This document shows, in pieces, positions 18,977 through 27,305 of a stretch of DNA of 64,000 bases; position 1 is the stretch's first letter, and every line of letters begins with the position of its first letter. The notes beneath the pieces were generated by a model that was not told the DNA's origin, ran no database searches, and was given only the letters and a program-made list of their open reading frames with translations. Where the stretch lies: NCBI RefSeq assembly GCF_002778325.1, contig NZ_NESI01000008.1:124001-188000 (forward strand), written 5' to 3'. The position numbers were made by a program, and so were the translations under genes. The DNA is from Limnohabitans sp. B9-3. GTDB lineage: Bacteria > Pseudomonadota > Gammaproteobacteria > Burkholderiales > Burkholderiaceae_C.

Positions 18977-21091
18977 TTAATCAAATTTAGCCTCTACGCC
19001 AACGTAAACAGAGCGGCCGTCACCTGGGTAATAGCGTCGACCATCCCCAGGAACGGTTGTGTAGTTGGCCGCGATGTTGGTGGTAGCGGCGTATTTTTTG
19101 CCCGTCAAATTGCGTGCGTCCAAGAACCAAGACCATTTCTTATCGATGGCTTGCCCCGCCTTGAACCCCAGAATTGCATAGCTGTCGTTGTAGACCGTGT
19201 TGGCGTAATCCATGGGCGCTTTGCGTGGCACCCATTCAAATTTCGGCCCCACATAAGTCCGGGGTTTGCCACTCACTTCGGCCCCAAATCGGTAGAGCAC
19301 CTCACCGCGCACGATGACAGGCGGAAAGCCTGGCAACACGTTGTTGGCCATGGTCGGGTTGTCCACAAATCGGAAATCGCTGTACAGCAGCGCCATGCGG
19401 GTATCGACAGCTTTGTCGAACACATGGCTCACACCCAACTCCAGGCCTTGGTGCATCGTTTTGGGCACGTTGGTGGTGGTGGAGGTGGTGCAGTTCGCGT
19501 TTGAACAGGCCGTGAGAAACTCATTTTGCAAATTGGCGCGGTAGTAGGTGACATCCCAACCCAACCGATGCGCCCCTTGCTGTGCCTCTCCGCGCGTGCC
19601 GACCTCAAAGGTTGTTCCCGCTTGTGGCTTGAACGCTTGGTTGAGGGTGCCTGCCGTGCCAAAGATGGGCGCTTCAAAATTGCGACTGATGCTGGCAAAC
19701 ACTTGCTGCGCTGCCGACAGATCGTGCGTCACACCCACGCGTGGGCTCCATTGGCTGAAGGTGTAGTCGTAATTGTTGGAGGCCAATATCGTGTCCGACA
19801 CCTTGCGGTTGGCTCGGTCATATTGCAGGGCTGCTGTCCAAGTGGTGCGGTCTGACGATTTGTACTTATCTTCGATGAAGAAACTGTCGTTTTTAGACTG
19901 CTGGTCGTAGCGGGATGTGGCCGCCCCCGTGGCTGCGCCTTGGTTGTTAGACGGCTTGGAGGTGCCTTGGGTTGAGCCCGTACTGGGCAAGTAGGCTACG
20001 CTGATTTGGTGTTGATCCAACAGTCGTGTGACCTTCAAATGCCCACCCAAGGTCTTGGCGTTTTGTTCGACGATGGCATCGATGGGGTGCCACAAGCTGT
20101 AGTTCATGGCATAGGCAGCGAACTCATAAATGGTGTTGCCATCGCGCACAGAGGTTTTGTTGGCCACGCGCTGCGCATCCACATCGCGGCGACGGTTAGC
20201 TTCGACGCGGAAGGGGTAAACCGTCCCACTGTTCGTGGTTTGGCTGCTGGCGATGGAGGAGTCAGCCGCCAACTCATCTTTCGTCAAATAGCCTGGAAGC
20301 TGCGTACGGCTTCGCACGGCCGCCACATAAAACCGCGACTCGATGTCCTTGCTCACCTTGACACCAAAGTTGCCCAAGATTTTTTGGTTTTCCATGTCGG
20401 CATGATCGCGAAAACCATTTTGTTGGGTTTGCGAGCCCGCCACGTAGTAGTCCCACACATTGCCGCTTGATGCCTCGGCTTTGGCAACACCTGACGTGGC
20501 GCCAAACACCTTGTTGTAGCCAAAGCTACCCACCTCGGCTCGCACCAAACTACCAGGGCTGCTATAGCCTGTAGGCGCAACAAAGTTAATGGCCCCACCC
20601 AAGGTGGTTGCGCCATAGGTGGTGGCATTGGGGCCACGTAACACTTCCACATAACGTGACGCATTGGGGTCAACGGTTTGCATGTCAAAGAAACCATCGG
20701 CGTAGTTGATCGGCACGCCGTCTTGCATCACCTTCGTGCCGAAGCTGTGATACGTGCGACTCAGCGCCGAACCCCGAATAGAGATGCGCGCCTCTTCAGA
20801 ACCAAAGCGATCTTGAATGAAGACGCCGGGTGCCAGCCCCAAGCTGTCGCTCCACGTCGATTGGCGACCTTCGCGCACTTGGTTCAAGTCCACGATGGAA
20901 GCGCCACCGGGAATGGCTTTGACGCTGTCCTTGGCAGTTTCAATGCTGCTTTGCGTCAGCGAGTCCGCCTTGCCCGTGATCACCACGGTGTTCAAAGAAT
21001 TGTCTTGATTCGTTTGGGCCAGGGCGCCCGTTGAGATGGCCAACGCCAAAGAAAGGGCGAGGGGTGACAGAGAAAAATGCGTGTGTTTCAT
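18977..21091 (-). CDS. TonB-dependent outer-membrane receptor, probably for copper
   Basis: The 704-residue product has a signal peptide (cleavage near ALA, residue 25), a TonB-box-like TVVITG, a plug domain (about residues 45-165; IRGSALSRTYHSFG, VLRGPNATTYGATTLGGAINF) and a barrel ending in EAKFD. It lies directly upstream of YcnI and PCuAC genes and downstream of DUF2946, so copper is the likely substrate, as for OprC/NosA-type receptors. The substrate is inferred from context; a siderophore cannot be excluded by sequence alone. Confidence 0.88.
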   Translation of the reverse strand: MKHTHFSLSPLALSLALAISTGALAQTNQDNSLNTVVITGKADSLTQSSIETAKDSVKAIPGGASIVDLNQVREGRQSTWSDSLGLAPGVFIQDRFGSEEARISIRGSALSRTYHSFGTKVMQDGVPINYADGFFDMQTVDPNASRYVEVLRGPNATTYGATTLGGAINFVAPTGYSSPGSLVRAEVGSFGYNKVFGATSGVAKAEASSGNVWDYYVAGSQTQQNGFRDHADMENQKILGNFGVKVSKDIESRFYVAAVRSRTQLPGYLTKDELAADSSIASSQTTNSGTVYPFRVEANRRRDVDAQRVANKTSVRDGNTIYEFAAYAMNYSLWHPIDAIVEQNAKTLGGHLKVTRLLDQHQISVAYLPSTGSTQGTSKPSNNQGAATGAATSRYDQQSKNDSFFIEDKYKSSDRTTWTAALQYDRANRKVSDTILASNNYDYTFSQWSPRVGVTHDLSAAQQVFASISRNFEAPIFGTAGTLNQAFKPQAGTTFEVGTRGEAQQGAHRLGWDVTYYRANLQNEFLTACSNANCTTSTTTNVPKTMHQGLELGVSHVFDKAVDTRMALLYSDFRFVDNPTMANNVLPGFPPVIVRGEVLYRFGAEVSGKPRTYVGPKFEWVPRKAPMDYANTVYNDSYAILGFKAGQAIDKKWSWFLDARNLTGKKYAATTNIAANYTTVPGDGRRYYPGDGRSVYVGVEAKFD

Positions 21092-21230
21092 GAATGACTT
21101 TCAATGCGCGCACGGCTCACTACATAAGTGACGGCAACGCCTCAGATATTTCGGCCCCATGCATACGCCTCGGCGCAGCAAAAAGCCAACCAACTAAGCC
21201 AAAGCTCAACGCCTTGACCCGCTTAAAACA

Positions 21231-21596
21231 TCAGAGTGAAAGTGCAGGTGGCCCGCGCGAGGGCATCGGCGGGGAGGTGACAGAGGCAATGTGTGCCGCT
21301 GCGAGAGGCTCAAGCGCATGGGCCAGCGCAGAAGGCGCAGGCTGCTTGAGCGAGGTGTTCAACGCAGGAGGCGGCGCTGAAAGAGAGGCACACAACGGGC
21401 AATCCAACGTGAGGTTGGTGGCGGCCACATCGGCATCGTCGCCCTGCACCACCAGCTTCATGCTGCCGGTGCTGGTACACACCAAGTCCATCGCTTGCGG
21501 GTGGACCATGGGCGATGCAATGGCCACACCGACCGACAACGCAAACCACACCAGCACGAGGCGGGTGACGTTGAGGGCGTTGCGGAGGTGTTGCAT
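21231..21596 (-). CDS. DUF2946 family protein
   Basis: The 121-residue product, started at ATG 21596 (MQHLRNALN), has an N-terminal hydrophobic segment (about residues 10-28) and the DUF2946 hallmarks: VCTSTGSMKLV and, later, DCPLC. The spaced cysteines suit metal handling. DUF2946 genes often accompany copper TonB receptors, as here. It begins 26 nt after the tri-haem cytochrome stop, so it may be co-transcribed with the cytochromes. Biochemical function is unknown. Confidence 0.75.
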   Translation of the reverse strand: MQHLRNALNVTRLVLVWFALSVGVAIASPMVHPQAMDLVCTSTGSMKLVVQGDDADVAATNLTLDCPLCASLSAPPPALNTSLKQPAPSALAHALEPLAAAHIASVTSPPMPSRGPPALSL

Positions 21597-21621
21597 GGGC
21601 ACAGATTCTAGCGGTGCGCTT

Positions 21622-22956
21622 TTAATGCGCTTGCAGCACCCGCACGCGCCCCACATCAAACTCGGTCACATTCGCGCCCGTGTTGCCCCATTGCTGGCGA
21701 ATGTGGGTCAGCACATCGGCCATGTCGCGGTCGCTGAGGGTGAGCACAAAGGGCGGCATGCCAAAGGGCTGCGATTGCACATGGGTGACGGGCGAGAAGC
21801 CGCCGTACGTGAGGTTTTGAACCAAGTTGCTGAGTTGCGGCATCACCACGGCGCGGTTACCCGCGAGCGGCGGATAGGCCATGGCGCGTGTGCCATCGGC
21901 CAGCGCAACAGCCTGCCCTTGGCCTTGATCGCCGTGACATTGCGCACATTGGTCTTTGTAAATGGCAGCGCCATTTTGAGCGCTGCGCAGGCTGACTTTG
22001 CGCGAAAGCACAGGCGCGTCCGGTTCGCTGGGTTCACGCGCGGCCACTTGCGCACGCGCTTGCAAATAGGTGGCCATGGCCTGCAAATCGGCCTCGGTCA
22101 AATGCTGCGTGCTGTTTTGCACAACTTCCCCCATGGGGCCGTTCACCCACGCTTTAGGGGCACTGCCGGTTCTCAGCAAGCGCACGATATCGGCCAACGG
22201 GGTGGTGGCCAATCCAGTTTCTTGGGCGTTCAACAACGACGGCGCGTACCAATTGGCACCGGGCATTAAGCCACCGCTCAGGTCGTCCAACTCGCCGCTG
22301 GCACCCAAGCTGTCGCGCGCGCTGTGGCAAGCCGCGCAGTGCCCCAAGCCTTGCACCAAGTACGCGCCACGATTCCAAGCGGGGGACTGCTGTGCGTCGG
22401 CCTTGAACGTGGCGGGCTTGAAATACAAGCTGCGCCACACCGCAAACGCGGGCTGCGTGCCAAACGGCCAGCGCAGCGCATGCTCGGGCACGGCGTTGGC
22501 CACGGGGGCCAAACTTTGAAAATAGGCGAACAGCGCATCGGCATCGGCACGAGTCACCAAACTGGTGTGGTTGTAGGGAAACGCAGGCGCCAGCAAACGA
22601 CCGTCTTTGGAGCGCCCATGGTGCAAGGCGCGCCAAAAATGCTGCGCGTTCCACGTGCCCAAACCGGTCTGTAAATCGGGGGTCAAGTTGCTGGCGTAGA
22701 CCTTGCCGAATGGGGTGCCCAACACGCGGCCTCCCGCAAAGGGCGCTTGCCCTGGGGCGGTGTGACACGACACACAATTGCCAGCGCGCGCCAAGTAAGC
22801 GCCTTGCGCTATGCGGTCTGACTGCCATTGTGTCGGGTCAGCAGATACCGCCACCGCCTCATCGCGTGTGTCCACACCATCGGCGAAGTTGTCCCACACC
22901 ACCCAAGCGGCAAGGGTCACACACACCGCCAACAACACAATCCATGCGCGCTTCAT
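21622..22956 (-). CDS. tri-haem c-type cytochrome, alcohol-dehydrogenase subunit type
   Basis: The 444-residue product, started at ATG 22956, has an N-terminal membrane anchor or signal (residues 4-22) and three c-haem motifs: CVSCH (61-65), CAACH (207-211) and CAQCH (337-341). Domain order and the RGAYLVQGLGHCAACHS segment match the cytochrome subunit of membrane alcohol/aldehyde/sorbitol dehydrogenases. No dehydrogenase subunit is nearby. It overlaps the upstream di-haem cytochrome gene by 4 nt. It probably passes electrons from a periplasmic donor to the quinone pool or a terminal oxidase. Confidence 0.88.
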   Translation of the reverse strand: MKRAWIVLLAVCVTLAAWVVWDNFADGVDTRDEAVAVSADPTQWQSDRIAQGAYLARAGNCVSCHTAPGQAPFAGGRVLGTPFGKVYASNLTPDLQTGLGTWNAQHFWRALHHGRSKDGRLLAPAFPYNHTSLVTRADADALFAYFQSLAPVANAVPEHALRWPFGTQPAFAVWRSLYFKPATFKADAQQSPAWNRGAYLVQGLGHCAACHSARDSLGASGELDDLSGGLMPGANWYAPSLLNAQETGLATTPLADIVRLLRTGSAPKAWVNGPMGEVVQNSTQHLTEADLQAMATYLQARAQVAAREPSEPDAPVLSRKVSLRSAQNGAAIYKDQCAQCHGDQGQGQAVALADGTRAMAYPPLAGNRAVVMPQLSNLVQNLTYGGFSPVTHVQSQPFGMPPFVLTLSDRDMADVLTHIRQQWGNTGANVTEFDVGRVRVLQAH

Positions 22957-23699
22957 GGCTGGGCTCCCTTCAGAGGCGCACTGCCGCAGGTCCAACTGGC
23001 TTGGGTGACCAAATCGCCTGAGACGGGGCGTTGTGTCCAGCTTGCGCGTAGGGCGGTCAAAGTCACCGGGGAGGTGTCGGCAGGCAAGGGCTGGCGTGCC
23101 AAATACTGTGCGACAGCCATCAAGTCGTCAGAGTTCAAGCGCTTCACCACTCGCGCCATGCAGTCAGGTGCGTGGGCACGGCGTTGGCCCGATTGCCAAG
23201 CACCGAGTTGGCCGTTCAAATAATCCAGCGGCAGGCCCAACAGGCCGGGCACGTTGGGTGCAACGCCGGTCAGTTGCGCGCCGTGGCACGACGCACAGGC
23301 GGGCACACCACGCGCCGCATCGCCCTCCAAGGTGAGTGCGCGTCCGCGCGCCAGCAAAGCAGGGGGCACGCTGGCTGCACTCAAGGTGGGGGCGGGATAA
23401 GGCACCTTGAGGCTGGAGAAATACTGGGCCATGTCGCGCAAGTAGGCCTCGGGCAAGGGATCGATCAAGCGCGCCATCAAGTCGTACTGGCGGCGGCCTT
23501 GCTGAAAGTTTTGCAGCTGGTTGAACAAATACCCCGCTGGCTTGCCCGCCAAACGAGGGTAATAGCCGTCGGGCCCTGCCTTGCCCTGCTCGCCATGGCA
23601 GTAAGTGCAGGCCCGCGTGCGCTCGGCCATGCTGGTGTCAAACGCCTGTACGGTGGTGCTCATGAAGCCGCACAGAGCGGCAAACCAAATCAATTTCAT
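22953..23699 (-). CDS. di-haem c-type cytochrome (c4-like)
   Basis: The 248-residue product has a signal peptide (cleavage after VQA, residue 19) and two c-haem motifs, CTYCH (31-35) and CASCH (135-139), each followed by PRLAGKP or PNVPGLLG segments typical of cytochrome c4/c553-like domains. Further Cys residues occur near the C-terminus. Its stop overlaps the start of the tri-haem gene (ATGA, 22953-22956). It is divergent from a second TonB receptor gene, 129 nt away. The role is periplasmic electron transfer. Confidence 0.88.
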   Translation of the reverse strand: MKLIWFAALCGFMSTTVQAFDTSMAERTRACTYCHGEQGKAGPDGYYPRLAGKPAGYLFNQLQNFQQGRRQYDLMARLIDPLPEAYLRDMAQYFSSLKVPYPAPTLSAASVPPALLARGRALTLEGDAARGVPACASCHGAQLTGVAPNVPGLLGLPLDYLNGQLGAWQSGQRRAHAPDCMARVVKRLNSDDLMAVAQYLARQPLPADTSPVTLTALRASWTQRPVSGDLVTQASWTCGSAPLKGAQP

Positions 23700-23828
23700 G
23701 CCCCTATTCTTTCAGATGGCAGCCCAGACGCCATGCGACCCCAAACATCGGCATAGGTTTTGCAAACGCAGTCTCACACCACGCCCTGTTTTGAAACACC
23801 ACAGCACCAAAGCGCACCAAATCAACCC

Positions 23829-25940
23829 ATGAACGCCCCAATACGCCACGCACCACGCCTGCGATTGCACACACTTGGTGCGATCGTTTGTGCCTGCGTC
23901 GCACTGAGCGCCAACGCCGATGGCCTGCATGCCACATCGCTGATGCACACGGTGCTGCCCGAGATCGACGTGGTTGGGCCCAACGAGGGCACCCCACTGG
24001 GCAGCAGCGACGCCGCCTCGCAAGGCACGATCGGTGCGCCGCAACTGAACAACCGCACCTTGCAACGCCCCGCCGAAGTGCTGGAGCACATCCCAGGCAT
24101 GGTGGTCACCCAGCATTCGGGGGACGGCAAGGCCAACCAATATTTCTTGCGTGGCATCAACCTCGACCACGGCAGCGATTTCGCCACCACCGTCAACGGT
24201 GTGCCCGTGAACTTACCCACCCACGCACACGGGCACGGTTACACAGATCTGAACTTTTTGATCCCCGAGTTGGTCCAGCGCGTGGATTACCGCAAAGGCC
24301 CTTACGCAGCAGGCGATGGCGACTTTGCCTCGGCTGGTTCTGCCAACGTGGTCTATCGCACGCGCATCGCGCAACCCTTTACCGACTTCACGCTGGGTCC
24401 GCACGGCTACCAACGCGGCGTGGCCGCAGGCTCCACTGACGTGGGCGAAGCACTGCACCTGCTGGCCGCCGTGGAAGGCCTGAACAACAACGGGCCTTGG
24501 CGCACGCCCCAAGGCTTACGCCAACGCAACGCATTGCTCACGCTCAGCAGCGGCACGACGGCAGAAGGCAGCTCAATCAGCCTCTCGGCCTTTAACGCAC
24601 ATTGGACCTCCACCGACCAAGTGCCACAACGCTTACTCGACGCGGGCAGCTTGCAGGGCCAAGCCTTTGGTCGCTTTGACACGCTGGACCCCAGCGACGG
24701 TGCCCACACCTCACGCACCAGCGTGTCGGGCGAGTGGCACCAGCGCGACGACCGTGGCGCCACACAACTGCGTTGGTATGCGTTGCAATACGACCTCGAC
24801 CTGTATTCCAACTTCACCTACCAAACCGCCTCAAACGGCAGCGGCAACAGCGATCAATTTGCCCAACGCGACCAACGCCAAGTGCTGGGCGGCACACTGT
24901 TTCGTTCCTGGGTGGTGGACGGCTTAGGCCACGGATTTGCAGTCAACACGGTTGGCCTACAACTGCGCCAAGACCGCATCCGCGCGAGCCTGTTCAACAC
25001 CACGCAACGTACCGTCACCGCCACCGTGCGCGACGACGATGTGACACAAACCCTGACCGGTCTCTACGCCCAAAACGACACGCCATGGACGTCTTGGCTG
25101 CGCACGGTCGCGGGCTTGCGCGTGGATCAGTGGCAAGCCCAGGTGCGAACGCGTTTGACCACCGACTCAGGGTTTGGTAGCCACAGCCACCAACTCTCCC
25201 CCAAACTCTCGGTCGTGCTGGGGCCGTGGGCGCGCACCGAGTTGTTCATCAACAGCGGTGTTGGGTTTCACAGCAACGACGCGCGCGGCACAGGTCCCAG
25301 CGCCTCGTCAACGGCGATGCCCGCCTCGGGCTTGACGCGCTCGCGTGGCGACGAAATCGGCCTGCGCAGCCAAGTTAGCGAGGCACTGCAAACAAGCGTC
25401 GCCCTGTGGCGCCTGCGCTTTGACGCCGAGCTGACTTACGTGGGCGACGCGGGCACCACCGAAGCCGGTCGCCCGAGCCAACGCCAAGGCGTGGAATGGA
25501 GCAACCACTGGGCACCCTCCTCCCGATTTGGATTGGATGCCAACCTCGCTTGGACCCGTCCACGGTACAGCGATGCAAGCCCTGAAGGGGGATTCATCCC
25601 CAACGCTGTCCAGCGCGTTGGCCATGTATCGGCCGCGTGGCGTCAGATCGGCCCTTGGTCTGCCAGCATGACGTGGCGCTACATCGGTCCAGCGGCGTTG
25701 TTGGCCGACAACAGCATGCGCTCCCAAGCCAACATCAGCAGCAACCTGCGCCTCACACGCCACGTCAGCCTCAATACCGACGTGTCGCTGGACGTGCTGA
25801 ATGTGTGGAACCGCACCAACAACGACATCCAATACGCTTACAGCTCCCAGCTGGCTGGCGAAGCAGCGCCGGTGCTGGACAGACACGTTCACCCCGCCGT
25901 GCCCCGCACTTGGCGTCTCAACACACGCGTGCGCTTTTGA
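23829..25940 (+). CDS. TonB-dependent receptor with His-rich plug loop
   Basis: The 703-residue product, started at ATG 23829, has a signal peptide (about residues 12-31), a TonB-box-like LPEIDVVG, a plug domain (about 60-170; ATTVNGVPVNLPTHAHGHGY, VDYRKGPYAAGDGDFASAG) and a 22-strand-type barrel ending in RVRF. The THAHGHGY loop in the plug suggests a metal or metal-chelate substrate. It is divergent from the cytochromes and 104 nt upstream of a TraR/DksA gene. Substrate is not known; zinc, copper or lanthanide are guesses. Confidence 0.88.
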   Translation: MNAPIRHAPRLRLHTLGAIVCACVALSANADGLHATSLMHTVLPEIDVVGPNEGTPLGSSDAASQGTIGAPQLNNRTLQRPAEVLEHIPGMVVTQHSGDGKANQYFLRGINLDHGSDFATTVNGVPVNLPTHAHGHGYTDLNFLIPELVQRVDYRKGPYAAGDGDFASAGSANVVYRTRIAQPFTDFTLGPHGYQRGVAAGSTDVGEALHLLAAVEGLNNNGPWRTPQGLRQRNALLTLSSGTTAEGSSISLSAFNAHWTSTDQVPQRLLDAGSLQGQAFGRFDTLDPSDGAHTSRTSVSGEWHQRDDRGATQLRWYALQYDLDLYSNFTYQTASNGSGNSDQFAQRDQRQVLGGTLFRSWVVDGLGHGFAVNTVGLQLRQDRIRASLFNTTQRTVTATVRDDDVTQTLTGLYAQNDTPWTSWLRTVAGLRVDQWQAQVRTRLTTDSGFGSHSHQLSPKLSVVLGPWARTELFINSGVGFHSNDARGTGPSASSTAMPASGLTRSRGDEIGLRSQVSEALQTSVALWRLRFDAELTYVGDAGTTEAGRPSQRQGVEWSNHWAPSSRFGLDANLAWTRPRYSDASPEGGFIPNAVQRVGHVSAAWRQIGPWSASMTWRYIGPAALLADNSMRSQANISSNLRLTRHVSLNTDVSLDVLNVWNRTNNDIQYAYSSQLAGEAAPVLDRHVHPAVPRTWRLNTRVRF

Positions 25941-25955
25941 CGAACGCCGGACAGC

Positions 25956-25993
25956 GCGATCAAGTTGATCGCAGATGTGTTGATTTGCATCAA
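25956..25993 (+). promoter_or_regulatory. FNR/Anr box and adjacent palindrome upstream of the TraR/DksA operon
   Basis: 25980-25993 reads TTGAT-TTGC-ATCAA, a perfect match to the FNR/Anr consensus. Its centre (25986.5) would be about -41.5 for a transcription start near 26028, with CATCAT (26015-26020) as -10, the class II activator geometry. A second palindrome, GCGATCAA-G-TTGATCGC (25956-25972), is centred 22.5 bp upstream. Anaerobic activation of the downstream genes is the inference. Confidence 0.7.
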
Positions 25994-26044
25994 GTGCGTC
26001 CAAGGTATTGCGCACATCATCAAGCGACCAACCAAGGAGCTTTG

Positions 26045-26419
26045 ATGGACCCCACCGAAATGAACCGCATCCAACGCACGCTCGAAGCGTTACGCACGCA
26101 AGTTTTGGCACGCATTGCAGAACAGCGTGGTGGCTTACAAAGCCGCGCCGAGGTGGCCGCTGAACAATTTGCGCCCACGCAAGACTCCCATGCCCAAACC
26201 ATCACCCAGCACGACATCGCACTGGCCTTGAGCGAACACGAAACCTTGGCACTCGCCCACATCGACGACGCCCTGCAGCGCTTGGCCGTAGGCACCTACG
26301 GCATCTGCACGGCATGCAACCAACCCATTACTGTCGCACGCTTGCAAGCCTGGCCTGAGGCGGCACGTTGCATCTGCTGCCAAGAAGCCCAAGAAAAAGC
26401 GCCACCACACCGAACTTAA
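26045..26419 (+). CDS. TraR/DksA-family zinc-finger protein
   Basis: DksA/TraR proteins insert into the RNA polymerase secondary channel and modify initiation. The 124-residue product has a helical N-terminal part (residues 1-80, coiled-coil-like) and a C4 zinc finger: Cys88-x2-Cys91 and Cys109-x2-Cys112. Start is ATG 26045 with AAGGAG just upstream; a much longer in-frame extension into the receptor gene is not credible. The canonical DksA DxxDxA tip is not clear, so it may be a DksA-like protein with a different role. An FNR box precedes it. Confidence 0.88.
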   Translation: MDPTEMNRIQRTLEALRTQVLARIAEQRGGLQSRAEVAAEQFAPTQDSHAQTITQHDIALALSEHETLALAHIDDALQRLAVGTYGICTACNQPITVARLQAWPEAARCICCQEAQEKAPPHRT

Positions 26420-26434
26420 ACCCGAAAGCTTTAT

Positions 26435-26803
26435 ATGACCACTTTTCACGCCGTCGTTTGGATGGATTACCAAGAAGCCCATGTGCTGATGTTTGACCGC
26501 GAGCACGCCGAGGCGCAGCGCGTCAAATCACGCAGCCACCACAAGCACCAAGGCAAGCCGCTGGACACGCCCATCTTTTACGCAGCCATTGCCAAAGCCT
26601 TGGTGGGCACGCACGAGGTGTTGTTGACGGGCCCTGGCTTGGCCCGCAACGAATTTCGAGATTGGTGCAAACAACACCACACGGGCCTGCATGTGGTCGA
26701 CAGCGTGGCCAGCGACCACCCCACAGATTCCCAAGTCGTGGCGATGGCGCGTCAATATTTCAAGAAGTTTGATGGCATGGCAGGAAACGCCGTCACGCAA
26801 TAA
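26435..26803 (+). CDS. small eRF1-domain-like 'translational machinery' protein
   Basis: The 122-residue product matches, from memory, a small family annotated as translational machinery protein whose fold resembles domain 3 of archaeal/eukaryotic release factor eRF1. Visible marks are HAVVWMDYQEAHVLMF at the start, EVLLTGPGLARNEF in the middle and the conserved DHPTDSQVVAMARQYF at the end. It follows the TraR/DksA gene by 15 nt and is probably under the same FNR-box promoter. Role in ribosome rescue or hibernation is conjecture. Confidence 0.7.
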   Translation: MTTFHAVVWMDYQEAHVLMFDREHAEAQRVKSRSHHKHQGKPLDTPIFYAAIAKALVGTHEVLLTGPGLARNEFRDWCKQHHTGLHVVDSVASDHPTDSQVVAMARQYFKKFDGMAGNAVTQ

Positions 26804-26847
26804 ACCATACGCTGACACGGCAACGGGCTGCTGCTATGCTTTTGGGT

Positions 26848-27261
26848 ATGCGTAGCCTATTTCATTTCGCCTTCAACGTCACAGATCTCAACACCGCACG
26901 CCATTTTTATGGCGACTTGCTGGGCTGCACCGAGGGTCGCAGCACGGACACATGGGTAGACTTTGACTTTTATGACCATCAAATCTCGCTGCATTTGGGC
27001 GAGCCTTTGAAAACCCAAAACACAGGCCGCGTCGACGGCAAATTGGTGCCCATGCCGCACTTTGGTTTGGCGCTCAACTTGGCCGACTGGCAGGCCATGG
27101 CCGAGCGCCTCAAAGCGGCTGGCACCGCCTTTGTTTTAGAACCGCATTTGCGCTTTGCCGGTCAGCCCGGCGAGCAGTGGACCATGTTCTTTTTAGACCC
27201 CTTCGGCAACCCCTTGGAAATCAAAGGGTTTGCCGACTTGGCGACCATTTACGGCGCCTAA
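26848..27261 (+). CDS. VOC (glyoxalase/dioxygenase) family protein
   Basis: The 137-residue product begins FHFAFNVTDLNTARHFYGDLLG, the classic first beta-alpha unit of the vicinal-oxygen-chelate fold, with the metal ligand His near residue 5 and Glu in the late FLDPFGNPLEIKG. Second-half metal ligand candidates are in MPHFGLAL. ATG 26848 is preferred over one four codons upstream because the fold begins immediately. The substrate cannot be told. It lies between the DksA-like operon and a convergent FAH gene. Confidence 0.85.
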   Translation: MRSLFHFAFNVTDLNTARHFYGDLLGCTEGRSTDTWVDFDFYDHQISLHLGEPLKTQNTGRVDGKLVPMPHFGLALNLADWQAMAERLKAAGTAFVLEPHLRFAGQPGEQWTMFFLDPFGNPLEIKGFADLATIYGA

Positions 27262-27305
27262 AGCACGCAGCGACCAGGGCTCGCCCCTGACGCTTGCGCT
27301 TTGAA

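Noticed and set aside
21094-22269. 391-residue plus-strand ORF
   Set aside because: It is antisense to the DUF2946 and tri-haem cytochrome genes, whose motifs are clear.
25637-26044. Long N-terminal extension of the TraR/DksA frame
   Set aside because: It overlaps the TonB receptor coding sequence, lacks conserved character, and the internal ATG 26045 has a proper ribosome binding site.
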